NCBI RefSeq assembly: GCF_001677275.1
Contig: NZ_CP016178.1
Span: 992,001 to 1,056,000, forward strand
Reading direction: 5' to 3'
Source of the DNA: Vibrio breoganii
Lineage (GTDB): Bacteria > Pseudomonadota > Gammaproteobacteria > Enterobacterales > Vibrionaceae
DNA: 64,000 bases
Shown here: in pieces, positions 42,725-51,399 of the stretch
Position numbering within the stretch: the first letter of the stretch is position 1
Layout of the letters: each line of letters begins with the position of its first letter
Position numbers and translations under genes: made by a program
The notes under the pieces: model-generated
What the model saw: the letters and a program-made list of their open reading frames with translations, nothing else
Databases searched by the model: none
Told to the model about the DNA's origin: nothing

Positions 42725-43672
42725 CTAAAGCTCTCCTAAGTAGATATCATGCATATTTTGGCTCTTCATACCATATTTATCGCTCAATTCTTTATAATAA
42801 ATTAATATTTCCTCGAGCATTTCTAATTTATATGCTGAATTATTTCCACCAAAATTATGAGGATGCCACCACAAATGATAATGATCATTATGTTTAGCAG
42901 CCCAAAGCATTTCATTTTTTATTCTTATTAGATGCATTCGGTTTAAAAATCTGTTTCGTACAGACACTCTTAAAAATCTACTTGCTGGTAAACTAATTTT
43001 ACCATTTTTTCTTGTTGGTTTCGACGAAGAATTCTTGCGTAATTTAATATATGCATCAAGAAATCGCAAAGATTTTATGAAAATGTTTAGTTCTTCGTTT
43101 GAATAACCTTTGTCAAAAATATTATCTTTATTACTTCTATAGTAATCAATTGAAACACTATTTATAATATTTTCTTCAATTTGATTCCTCGGAAAAATCA
43201 TTCCATTTGACCATTTAATTCCTTTGTTTGCTAACCAGTTATCAAAGAGTTCATATTCTAATTTAGCATAATTGCTATTAATACCATCTTCGGAATAGTA
43301 ACTATGCCAAAACGTGTGTGAGCATATGCTTTGTGTATCTAAATTGGAAAGGATTTTAATTTCTTCTAGACCATTATATAGCGCAGTTTCATAACCAGTT
43401 CTGTGAATGCATTCTTTAATATCTAAAGATAGATCAGAGTAACTTGGTAGGTTTTTCTTATCTCTAATAAGATCTTCTAAATCAGATTTTTCTAAAATCA
43501 GAGCTCCAACCACTCCCCATGTGGCTCTAATATCGTATTCCTTGAATAGTTTAATCGTTTCATTAATTACTTGGGGGACTGACCTTATGTTTTCATCATA
43601 GAATTTTGTGTTTAAATCATTCAGACCCCATTTTTTCTCAAAATCAATAGAAATAATAAACTTCGCACTCAT
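42725..43672 (-). CDS. Polysaccharide deacetylase-like (NodB homology) protein
   Basis: This 315-residue protein has a NodB-like fold: an early acidic motif FIISIDFEKKWG, IRATWGVVGALI, the metal motif ICSHTFWHSYY (HxxxH-like), MIFPRNQIEE and the late HLWWHPHNFGG with the catalytic-type histidine. The usual second aspartate of the DD pair is replaced (SIDFE), so activity may differ. It may deacetylate an N-acetyl sugar in the repeat unit. Its start shares a base with the GNAT gene stop. Confidence 0.7.
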   Translation of the reverse strand: MSAKFIISIDFEKKWGLNDLNTKFYDENIRSVPQVINETIKLFKEYDIRATWGVVGALILEKSDLEDLIRDKKNLPSYSDLSLDIKECIHRTGYETALYNGLEEIKILSNLDTQSICSHTFWHSYYSEDGINSNYAKLEYELFDNWLANKGIKWSNGMIFPRNQIEENIINSVSIDYYRSNKDNIFDKGYSNEELNIFIKSLRFLDAYIKLRKNSSSKPTRKNGKISLPASRFLRVSVRNRFLNRMHLIRIKNEMLWAAKHNDHYHLWWHPHNFGGNNSAYKLEMLEEILIYYKELSDKYGMKSQNMHDIYLGEL

Positions 43673-44604
43673 TAGAACATCTCCAAATCTCGAATAGAAA
43701 ATACTATATCATCAAAAAATTCAAGATTTGAGTCATCATTAGATACTAACTGAAATTTCTTAAAATTTGGTTTAAATCTTAAAGTATTTTTGACTGATAT
43801 TTCGCTACCAATATCTCTAGTAACCAACAAATAAGACACCCCATAAGATCTTGCTATCTTTTTAGAATCAATAACTATTGGTTGAGTAGACTTGCTTTTA
43901 GTTAATATGTCAATAATTAGTAATTCATTATATAAAAATTTTTCAACAACCCTAATAATCAGAACAGTATTGCTGTTTACTTTACAGTAACTATAATCAA
44001 CTGATGGGTTGTCATGATATCTCCACTTCAGATACTCTTTACTTATCTTAGTATGGTTACTACCCAAGGTATATTCATACTCACTTATATTAACAATGTC
44101 CTCCTTTACAGAGCCACATATATAATCATTAGACACAAATGGAACTGGAAAATTAGGATAAACGTTGAAATAAATGGGTCGCTCGAGTTTCCACCCCATT
44201 TTTAAATAACCATTAAGGCTATTTTTATTCGGAGTGTTGAATATCAGTGCATTTTCCTTCTTGATTATAGCTAGTAGCTCACTAGTTAACCTATTAAATA
44301 ATCCTTTACCTTGATAATTTGGATGTACAGCTGTATCTACAGGTCTATACGCTTTAACTATTTCATCACCGTAATCAAACTCCCACATCATAAAAGAACG
44401 GAATGCAATTACTTCATTATCTTCATTTATTGCCAAAATTATTTTTGACTTGCCATAGGGATTTTTTAAATGTTTCCAGCTAAAGAAATCGTTCGAAAAG
44501 TAGTCGTTTTTACTAACTTCAGAAAAAACAGTCTTCAACAGTTTAATGATCGAAGTAAGATATCTTTCATCGAACTCTTTGAATATGATATCACTTGTAT
44601 TCAT
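43672..44604 (-). CDS. GNAT-type acyltransferase
   Basis: This 310-residue protein has a GNAT domain: DTAVHPNYQGKGLFNRLTSELL carries the acetyl-CoA-binding Q/RxxGxG/A motif, followed by FNTPNKNSLNGYLKMGWKLE. A less conserved second half may be another GNAT-like domain. It could N-acylate an amino sugar in the repeat unit; a substrate cannot be read. It overlaps the upstream glycosyltransferase by 14 bases. Confidence 0.7.
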   Translation of the reverse strand: MNTSDIIFKEFDERYLTSIIKLLKTVFSEVSKNDYFSNDFFSWKHLKNPYGKSKIILAINEDNEVIAFRSFMMWEFDYGDEIVKAYRPVDTAVHPNYQGKGLFNRLTSELLAIIKKENALIFNTPNKNSLNGYLKMGWKLERPIYFNVYPNFPVPFVSNDYICGSVKEDIVNISEYEYTLGSNHTKISKEYLKWRYHDNPSVDYSYCKVNSNTVLIIRVVEKFLYNELLIIDILTKSKSTQPIVIDSKKIARSYGVSYLLVTRDIGSEISVKNTLRFKPNFKKFQLVSNDDSNLEFFDDIVFSIRDLEMF

Positions 44605-45451
44605 TCAACTCATTCTCTAACATTATTAACAAATGCGAATCAATTTTTTTTTGCCGCGTATTAATTAGTAACTTGAGTAGTTTAAATTTATCTAGAATAG
44701 ATATTATCAAAAGCTTTAGATATAGCTTCAGTTTAGCCAAATTTACGCTAAAAGGCTTATTTATGGTGCCAAAATTTATTTTCAATAAGCCCAATTGAGA
44801 TATGTATGACTTTTTCAAATTAGAGTAAGAAGCGCTGCTTTCTTCTCTGTAAAAATAAATAGGCTCATTTATTCTATGTATTGACAAATCATTCTTTTTA
44901 AATGCATTGAACCAAAGTTCTGCATCCTCAGTCCTTTCCGTTTCCTCGTTATATCGATTTCTTTTATACCAAGATTTTCTACAAATAATCGATGCGTGAC
45001 AAATACCAGCTCGTCCTGTTAGCAGTTCGATGTCATTTAACTTTGGTTTCCCCGATAAGTATCTAACTCCATTAATTTTATATTTTTCACTAATGGAACA
45101 TATACCAGTCGATACTAAATCGATATCTTGGCTTTCATCTAGTATCTTAATTTGTCTTTCAAACCTATATTTACTAACGACGTCATCAGCATCCATTCGA
45201 GCTATATAACAACCATTTGCCCTGTCTATAATTTCATTCAATCGACTTGGTAATCCTTTATTTAAACCATCAGAGAATACTAACACCCTTTCATCTTTAA
45301 TATTTTTAGCAAACTCTAAAGAGCCGTCTGTTGAACCATCATCAATTAGTATCAACTCAAAATCACGGTATGATTGCTGTAATATTGAACTTATTGCATC
45401 TTTAAATTTACTTCCCGGATTAAAAAAAGGAATACCTACTGTCAGCTTCAT
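44591..45451 (-). CDS. Glycosyltransferase family 2
   Basis: This 286-residue GT-A enzyme starts KLTVGIPFFNPGSKFKDAISSILQQSYRDFELILIDDGSTDGS. It has the metal-binding DxD in ARMDADDV and a later acidic acceptor-site region TERTEDAELWFNAF. It is a complete GT2 domain without a membrane anchor. It lies between the polymerase and GNAT genes with tight spacing. Confidence 0.9.
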   Translation of the reverse strand: MKLTVGIPFFNPGSKFKDAISSILQQSYRDFELILIDDGSTDGSLEFAKNIKDERVLVFSDGLNKGLPSRLNEIIDRANGCYIARMDADDVVSKYRFERQIKILDESQDIDLVSTGICSISEKYKINGVRYLSGKPKLNDIELLTGRAGICHASIICRKSWYKRNRYNEETERTEDAELWFNAFKKNDLSIHRINEPIYFYREESSASYSNLKKSYISQLGLLKINFGTINKPFSVNLAKLKLYLKLLIISILDKFKLLKLLINTRQKKIDSHLLIMLENELNEYK

Positions 45452-45454
45452 TTA

Positions 45455-46516
45455 TCACGTCCTAAAAATATATGGGTATAAGCCTGAATATATAGATGTC
45501 CGGCTATGGAAATAGAATAGACAAAAACCAATGGTACCCATATAGAATACCATTTTTAATTGTTGGTTTCTAATATTGCTAATAGCTACAGGCACAAGGA
45601 ATATGAAAAATTGTGTAAAGTAATATGCAGCTCTTGCAAGTCCATTTGGATCTAATCTGAGTAACACAGAAACTGAAGAAATCAGTACACCTATAAAAGA
45701 CAGATTAATAAACAAATTTAAAGTATCACTGTATTTTGAAAAAAAACTCTGAATAAAAACTGCAGAAAATATCAGAATATTTATCAACGCTAACCTTGTA
45801 CCCATAGCTTGGTCTAAGGTCTCAGAAAACTTTGTATATCGAACATCAACATTGTTTGCTAAGTATGTGATTGCTTGGTTTAGAGTTGCGGACAATAATA
45901 ATACCGCTAATCCGATAATTATAATATATTTAAAGCTTAATACCTTCCTGTAAAGAAAATAGCAGGGTAAACATAATATAATGGATTTATGGAAGAAAAA
46001 ACCGATTAATATAACAAAGGTATATTTGGTAAAGTCTCGATTTATTATAAATTTAACAGAAAATAAGAATAACGCTACTGTTATTGATTGTCTTGCCGCA
46101 TTAAAACCGAATAAGAAAAAGCCAAGTGTAATATAAAGAAATACTGTCAGAAAGATGTTGTCTGAATATCGATATATTGTTTTGTACGTTAAGAAATAAA
46201 CAAAAATACTAATAATAAAAAGAACAGTATAGAATTCAAAATCTTGTCGCTTAATAAAAAACTCAAGTATAAAGAAAGCACTTTCTTTGAAAATTCCAAT
46301 ATAGTCTCTGGAAAATTCACTCCAGTTTATTGGCAAATAATTATAGTTAAGCAAATATAACAAGGTATCACTACCTACACTATAGTCTCTAAGTGAAAAA
46401 AATAGAGCACTTACTATTGTTAAAAATAATATTACAGCGTTATCAAGACTTCTGAATTTTGATGTGACGCTGCAAACAAATATGATGAATATTAGTGTTA
46501 TATAATATGGTGCCAT
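45455..46516 (-). CDS. EpsG/Wzy-like polysaccharide polymerase
   Basis: This 353-residue membrane protein has about ten hydrophobic segments and the EpsG-type opening region FSLRDYSVGSDTLLYLLNYN, plus FGFNAARQSITVALFLFSV and FFHKSIILCLPCYF. These are hallmarks of EpsG family polymerases. It is the only Wzy candidate in the locus. Strongly A+T-rich codon use matches its neighbours and contrasts with the wza-wzc genes, suggesting horizontal exchange of the sugar-specific block. Confidence 0.8.
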   Translation of the reverse strand: MAPYYITLIFIIFVCSVTSKFRSLDNAVILFLTIVSALFFSLRDYSVGSDTLLYLLNYNYLPINWSEFSRDYIGIFKESAFFILEFFIKRQDFEFYTVLFIISIFVYFLTYKTIYRYSDNIFLTVFLYITLGFFLFGFNAARQSITVALFLFSVKFIINRDFTKYTFVILIGFFFHKSIILCLPCYFLYRKVLSFKYIIIIGLAVLLLSATLNQAITYLANNVDVRYTKFSETLDQAMGTRLALINILIFSAVFIQSFFSKYSDTLNLFINLSFIGVLISSVSVLLRLDPNGLARAAYYFTQFFIFLVPVAISNIRNQQLKMVFYMGTIGFCLFYFHSRTSIYSGLYPYIFRT

Positions 46517-46844
46517 TTTAATTAATTATATTTGGAAATTTACTCTAAGCTGATTATTTGCAGGAGTAGAGACACATTTCATTCATTTTGAGACAGCCCA
46601 TTACGAACTATCTCTTGTAAAGTCTTCGTTTTGCTACTTTTCCTAAATCTGCCCCAATAGGTCCTTCTAAATCGCCCTTTTCAACATCCCTAGGCTATTG
46701 CGTAAGAAGCTTGTTCTAGTAGAGCTTTACGAAGCCTAGATTCCCGCTAAAAGCTTGCGGGAATGACGTGGGTTTGGAATAGTTAGGTGTCAGATGTACC
46801 TAAGATGCTGGATTTCTCCAGCATGACGTTGCGGCGTTAATGAG
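46517..46844. other. Gap between wzc and the sugar-specific genes
   Basis: It contains a REP-like palindrome at 46737-46772 (GATTCCCGCT...AGCTTGCGGGAATGACG). The rest shows no gene. It marks the boundary between the conserved export genes and the A+T-rich block. Confidence 0.6.
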
Positions 46845-49046
46845 TTATTCACTCTTATAGGCGTAGTTGTAGTAACCGTAGGTGTAGTAGCTAGATGCTG
46901 TCTTTTCTACTGCGTTTAGGATAACGCCCTTGGTTTCAACACCTGCCTGTTCTAGGCGGTCGCTTGCTACTTCAAGTTCTTTCGTTGAGGTGACGCCAAA
47001 TCTTGAAACCATTAATGTTGTGCCACTATGGCGACCTACGATTGCTGCGTCTGTTACCGCTAATACCGGTGGAGTATCGATAAGTACGATGTCGTAGTTT
47101 TCGCTCGCCCACTCTACTAATTCGGTAAACCTTGCGTGCATCAATAGCTCTGATGGATTTGGTGGTGTTTTACCTTTTGACATGAAATCGAGATTACCCA
47201 CAACAGAAGTGTGCAGTACTTCCTCAACTTTTTTGCTATTCGCTAAAACGTCAGAAAGACCAAAGCTATGCGCGAGTTTTGAACCATGTCCAATGTGGCC
47301 CTTACGCATATCGGCATCAATGATTAATACTTTTTGTCCACTACTTGCAATTACCGAAGCGAAGTTCGTTGAAACAAATGACTTACCAATGCTAGGTGAA
47401 GGACCAGTAATCATGATGACGTTGTTCTTCGCCTCCATCATTGCAAAGTGCAGGCTAGTACGAAGAGAACGCAAAGCCTCGACAGCTAAGTCTGCTGGGT
47501 TTACCTCTGTAAGCAAAATCTCTTCAGGAGGTTTCGTCTTCCCAGCTTTCTTCATCTTCTGTATCAGTTTATTTAGCTTTTCTTGTTGTTCAGACTTAGG
47601 AATGGTCGCGTAAACCGACAAACCAATTTCTTCAATCTGATCCGGGCTTTCAACACCGCGATGGAACGCAGCACGCAACAGTACAAAAGCCACACTCAAC
47701 ATACCGCCTAACAGAGTAGCCAAAACAGCAATCAGTGGTTTCTTAGGTTTAACGGCTAAACCGTTTGAATCAGCTTTATCCAGAATACGTACGTTACCCA
47801 CTGTGCTTGCTTTTACAATGGCAAGCTCTTGAGACTTGTTAAGAAGCTGAACGTAAATTTCTTGGTTTACTTGCACATCACGCGTTAAGCGCAATACTGC
47901 ACGTTGCGTCTTAGGTAGCTTACGGATCTGCCCTTCGAGCTTACGCTTTTGTGCTTCTAATGTTTTACGCTTCTCTAGTACCGCTACATAAGCGGGATGC
48001 TTTTTAGTAAAGCGCTGGGCTAATTCGCTCTCTTTGAAAGTCAATTCATTCAGTTGCGCCTCTAGCTCTACCATCACTTTAAGTGTAGATTGCGCTTCTA
48101 AACCCAAATCAACTGATTCATTATCTTGACGATATTGGTTCAACGCATCTTCGTTAATAGTCAGTTGAGACTTCACTTCAGGCAGCTTCTCTTGCAAGAA
48201 GTCCAGGCTGTTTTCTGCTTCAGCGGCGTTGCGATCAACGTTTTGTAGGAAGTAGTTGGTGGCAATATCGTTAAGAAAATCGATATTTTGCTGAGAGTCA
48301 GGGCCTTCAAAAGCGAAAGACAGAATGCCCGACTGCTTGCCGCGTTCTGAAACCGAAAGATTACCCGATAACCATTGAATTGCAGACAGCTTTGAACGTT
48401 TAGACAGGTGGAACTGTTGGCCTTGTTCACCAATCAATTGGGAAATGAACAAAGAATAGGTTGCTGGGTTGCTAGGTTCTTGGTTCTGGGTTGAAGCAAG
48501 CTCACCGACTGTGCCTTTTACTATCAGCTTCTCATTTTGGTCGATTAGCGTATATGCGCCTGTTTCTGGGTTATCCAGAGTTAGAGTGTATCCATCAGTT
48601 TCGGCATAGTCTGGGATATCAAAGCGCTCTACTTTAATGTGCGCTTCCGTGCCTAAACGAGTGGCTAGACCTTTACCAATCACAGGCAAGTAGTCTGGGG
48701 TTGCCACTGTGGTTAGATTAAACTTGTCGACCGTTTTGCCCAGCACCATTCGAGATTTGATGATCTCGATTTCGGTCGCAGCATTAGACTCTTGCGCGAA
48801 CATCTCGCTCAAGCCTTCACTCAATACAGGCATACCACTGTTTTTTTGTTCTACCTGGATGAGAGCATCGGCTTTGTAGATTGGCGTGGCTAATAACGCG
48901 TAAGTAACACCAATCACGGCAAAGACAAAAGTGGTGAAAATAATGATCCATTTACCATCTAACAAAAGACCAAGCAGTTTACCTAGGTCTATTACATCTG
49001 GCTGTGGTGGTTGCTGTGTGCGGTTAGAACGGTTGTTTTGGGTCAT
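46845..49046 (-). CDS. wzc: Wzc-type tyrosine autokinase and chain-length regulator
   Basis: This 733-residue inner-membrane protein has an N-terminal Wzz domain with membrane segments near residues 33-53 and 440-460 and a long coiled-coil periplasmic part. The cytoplasmic BY-kinase domain has Walker A GPSPSIGKSFVS, Walker A' LIIDADMRKGH and Walker B VLIDTPPVLA. The C-terminal tyrosine cluster SSYYTYGYYNYAYKSE is the autophosphorylation site. It works with Wza and Wzb in capsule polymerisation and export. Confidence 0.95.
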   Translation of the reverse strand: MTQNNRSNRTQQPPQPDVIDLGKLLGLLLDGKWIIIFTTFVFAVIGVTYALLATPIYKADALIQVEQKNSGMPVLSEGLSEMFAQESNAATEIEIIKSRMVLGKTVDKFNLTTVATPDYLPVIGKGLATRLGTEAHIKVERFDIPDYAETDGYTLTLDNPETGAYTLIDQNEKLIVKGTVGELASTQNQEPSNPATYSLFISQLIGEQGQQFHLSKRSKLSAIQWLSGNLSVSERGKQSGILSFAFEGPDSQQNIDFLNDIATNYFLQNVDRNAAEAENSLDFLQEKLPEVKSQLTINEDALNQYRQDNESVDLGLEAQSTLKVMVELEAQLNELTFKESELAQRFTKKHPAYVAVLEKRKTLEAQKRKLEGQIRKLPKTQRAVLRLTRDVQVNQEIYVQLLNKSQELAIVKASTVGNVRILDKADSNGLAVKPKKPLIAVLATLLGGMLSVAFVLLRAAFHRGVESPDQIEEIGLSVYATIPKSEQQEKLNKLIQKMKKAGKTKPPEEILLTEVNPADLAVEALRSLRTSLHFAMMEAKNNVIMITGPSPSIGKSFVSTNFASVIASSGQKVLIIDADMRKGHIGHGSKLAHSFGLSDVLANSKKVEEVLHTSVVGNLDFMSKGKTPPNPSELLMHARFTELVEWASENYDIVLIDTPPVLAVTDAAIVGRHSGTTLMVSRFGVTSTKELEVASDRLEQAGVETKGVILNAVEKTASSYYTYGYYNYAYKSE

Positions 49047-49077
49047 GGGAATAATATTCGGGTTCTGGGAGTAAAAG

Positions 49078-49105
49078 GTTCTTGGTTCTAGGTTCTAGGT
49101 TCTGG
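49078..49105. repeat. Heptamer array on the 3' side of four-helix-bundle copy 2
   Basis: GGTTCTT, GGTTCTA, GGTTCTA, GGTTCTG in phase, ending 2 bases before the stop codon of the four-helix-bundle gene; a further GGTTCTG is at 49060-49066. Confidence 0.85.
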
Positions 49106-49107
49106 GT

Positions 49108-49476
49108 CTAATAATCATTTGGTTCTTCTTGGACATTTCCGGCTCGATATTTTATTAGGCCGGCTAGCATTCGGCTTACTTGCTTGGCTTTGGAGATTAA
49201 GTTATCAGCTTCTTGTGGGCTTAGATAATTAAACTCTTTTGCTAACATTAATTGAGTTACTAGTTCTCCACAAGAGCCTTTGGCGATGTAAAGAAAGCGT
49301 ACTGATTCCTTGGTCGTTTCTCGCTCTTCTCCCTCTGCTATATTCGAAGGAACTGAAACTGAGCATCTATAGATTTGGTCTTTTAATCCAAAATCTTTGC
49401 AAGCCTTGAAAGTCTCATGGACCTCAACCGCTAATCTAAACGAAAGTTTCCATACTTCTAGGTTTTCGTAATTCAT
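49108..49476 (-). CDS. Four-helix-bundle protein (S23/IVP family), copy 2
   Basis: This 122-residue protein starts MNYENLEVWKLSFRLAVEVHETF. It has FGLKDQIYRCSVSVPSNIAEGEERE and FLYIAKGSCGELVTQLMLA, the same core as the copies at 32.6 and 53.9 kb. It is inserted between wzb and wzc, genes that are normally adjacent. Period-7 repeats flank it on both sides. The role is unknown; the family lacks catalytic residues. Confidence 0.85.
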   Translation of the reverse strand: MNYENLEVWKLSFRLAVEVHETFKACKDFGLKDQIYRCSVSVPSNIAEGEERETTKESVRFLYIAKGSCGELVTQLMLAKEFNYLSPQEADNLISKAKQVSRMLAGLIKYRAGNVQEEPNDY

Positions 49477-49485
49477 AGGCGAAAG

Positions 49486-49580
49486 GTCCTGGATAAATTG
49501 GGGCCCTGGGTGAATGGGGTCCTGGGTTCCGGGTTGCTAGGTTCTGGGGTGTTCCTAGGGCCTAGAACCCAGCTCCCCAG
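49486..49580. repeat. Degenerate heptamer array on the 5' side of four-helix-bundle copy 2
   Basis: G-rich units such as GGTCCTG, GGTTCCG, GGTTGCTA, GGTTCTG and the opposite-sense CCTAGAACCC vary around GGTTCTG with occasional 8-base spacing. It is less regular than the other arrays. Confidence 0.6.
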
Positions 49581-49592
49581 AGCCCGTCATTC

Positions 49593-50018
49593 CTATAACC
49601 TTTTAATCCACTCTTTGGCGGATTTGTCTATTAATTCATAGACATGCTCAAAGGCTTCGATGCTTTGCTTGTATGGATCTGGGATTTCTTTTTTAAGCCA
49701 GTGTCCGTAAAGCATAGTCTTTCCACGTGCAGCGGGAGCCAGTTTGGTGATTGCATCTATGTGACCTTTCTCCATTACTAGAATAAGGTCGTTATCCGCA
49801 ATCATTTTTGTATTGATCTGGCGTGCTATGTGATTCGATAGATCATGGCCATTCTGTTCAGATACTGCTATCGAGTTAGAATCTGCCGGTTTGTCGACCA
49901 ACGCGCCAAGGCCTGCTGATGTCACCTGTTTATTGGGAAGAGCTTGCTTCAAAAGCTCTTCTCCAATAGGGCTGCGGCATATATTGCCAATGCAAACTAC
50001 TAGTATTTTATTAAACAT
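49593..50018 (-). CDS. wzb: Wzb-type low-molecular-weight tyrosine phosphatase
   Basis: This 141-residue phosphatase has the P-loop VVCIGNICRSPIGEELL (C-x5-R) near its N-terminus and the general-acid motif IPDPYKQS near residue 113. It dephosphorylates the Wzc tyrosine cluster so that the kinase can cycle. Its position after wza is standard for capsule export operons. Confidence 0.95.
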   Translation of the reverse strand: MFNKILVVCIGNICRSPIGEELLKQALPNKQVTSAGLGALVDKPADSNSIAVSEQNGHDLSNHIARQINTKMIADNDLILVMEKGHIDAITKLAPAARGKTMLYGHWLKKEIPDPYKQSIEAFEHVYELIDKSAKEWIKRL

Positions 50019-50045
50019 TACTTAGTTCCCACTATGCTCAATTAA

Positions 50046-51323
50046 TTACCAGTTATTGATTCGGTTAGCAAACTCACTGAAGTCGTTAAGGGCACTGATT
50101 GTCGGTAACAACTGACGAACTACACGGTTGTATTGCTCAATAGGAGCAGCAGTCACATAGACTACATCATAAGGCTCAAGTTCAAACTCTGTACCTGTTA
50201 CTAAAGCAGCAGCATCGCTGATATCAAGTTGATAAACATTAGCGACAATTTTCTCTGGGCGAGGTTGTTTGCCTTGTTTAGCGAGTTCTTGACGTTCCGC
50301 TTCTAATTGTTGCTTCTGTTCTTTAGTTAACGCTTCATCACGCACCTGCGCAAGATACTCTTCATGTTCTTTGTCACGCTGCGCGCTACGGAAGACAAAT
50401 ACACCGGTAGCATTCGCTGCCAACTCGTTAATGCCACCTACCCCGCTAAGTGCTTCAGTAAGCGTCATGCCTGAACGATCAATTTTAAGAAGTGAAGGCT
50501 TTTGCACTTCTCCTAGTACGAATACCTTTTGCGCATCATTACGAGGCACATGGATGATATCGCCTTGTTGTAGTAAGCGGTTTTCTGTTAAATCGCCATT
50601 TTGCATTAAATCATGCAGAGAAAGAGTTTCAGCTGTACCGTTACGAGTCAGCGTTACATTGCGCCAATCAGCATCGGTTGTTAGGCCACCAGCTTGGTTA
50701 ATTGCGTCTAAAAAGGTTAGCGGAACGTTGGTAAGCGGTTGGTAGCCTGGCTGGCGAATTTCACCCGTCACATACGCCTTTTGCGAACGGAAGCCAGCGA
50801 TGTTTACATCAACTTGCGGGCTTTCTATATATTGCGCTAACCGTGTTGAGATATCTGTACGAACCTCTGTCACCGTTTTGCCCGCCACTTTTACGAAACC
50901 AATATAAGGGTAGAAAATTGTGCCGTCTGCATGAACCCAGTGACCGGCTTCTTGAGCACTACGATAAGAGCCCGCTGGGATTGTCAGCTCCGGGTGGTCC
51001 CAAATAGTTATGTTAAGAATATCGCCCTGGCCAATAACGTACTCATAATTTGCAATTTGCGCGTCTAGAGCTGGGTTACTGCGAGATGGGTTTTCTACGC
51101 TGTAGTGAGACGCGAAGCGATTAACAAAAGAGGGAGACAAAGGATAAACATTAACCACATTAATCGGCGTTTCTGCAAGCTCTTGCTCAGACATCTCAGA
51201 TTCGTCTGGTGTTGTGTTGATTATTTGCTTGTCACCTAAGTCAACACTGGAGCCTGGCATAGTACAACCAGAAACGGCAAATACTACTGCTAACGGGAGA
51301 ACGATTTTAAAACTAGATTTCAT
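50046..51323 (-). CDS. wza: Wza-type outer-membrane polysaccharide export lipoprotein
   Basis: This 425-residue lipoprotein has a signal peptide with lipobox AVSGC (cysteine near residue 20). It has the polysaccharide-export domain (YVIGQGDILNITIWDHPELT), SLBB-type beta-grasp repeats (KAYVTGEIRQPGYQPLTNVP, KVFVLGEVQKPSLLKIDRSG) and a C-terminal segment that would form the outer-membrane helix barrel. It is the first gene of the minus-strand locus, directly downstream of the ops element. Confidence 0.95.
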   Translation of the reverse strand: MKSSFKIVLPLAVVFAVSGCTMPGSSVDLGDKQIINTTPDESEMSEQELAETPINVVNVYPLSPSFVNRFASHYSVENPSRSNPALDAQIANYEYVIGQGDILNITIWDHPELTIPAGSYRSAQEAGHWVHADGTIFYPYIGFVKVAGKTVTEVRTDISTRLAQYIESPQVDVNIAGFRSQKAYVTGEIRQPGYQPLTNVPLTFLDAINQAGGLTTDADWRNVTLTRNGTAETLSLHDLMQNGDLTENRLLQQGDIIHVPRNDAQKVFVLGEVQKPSLLKIDRSGMTLTEALSGVGGINELAANATGVFVFRSAQRDKEHEEYLAQVRDEALTKEQKQQLEAERQELAKQGKQPRPEKIVANVYQLDISDAAALVTGTEFELEPYDVVYVTAAPIEQYNRVVRQLLPTISALNDFSEFANRINNW

Positions 51324-51381
51324 AAGAGGGTATCAAGTCACTTTGAGATAGCGGTATTTTACACGATTCGCGCATTTTGGA

Positions 51382-51393
51382 TACGCTACCGCC
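51382..51393 (-). promoter_or_regulatory. ops element (RfaH recruitment site)
   Basis: The minus strand reads GGCGGTAGCGTA, the core of the ops/JUMPStart sequence, 59 bases upstream of wza and in the direction of transcription. Known function: a paused RNA polymerase recruits the antiterminator RfaH, allowing long surface-polysaccharide operons to be read through. The promoter should lie upstream, within about 51400-51700. Confidence 0.85.
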
Positions 51394-51399
51394 CAGAGG

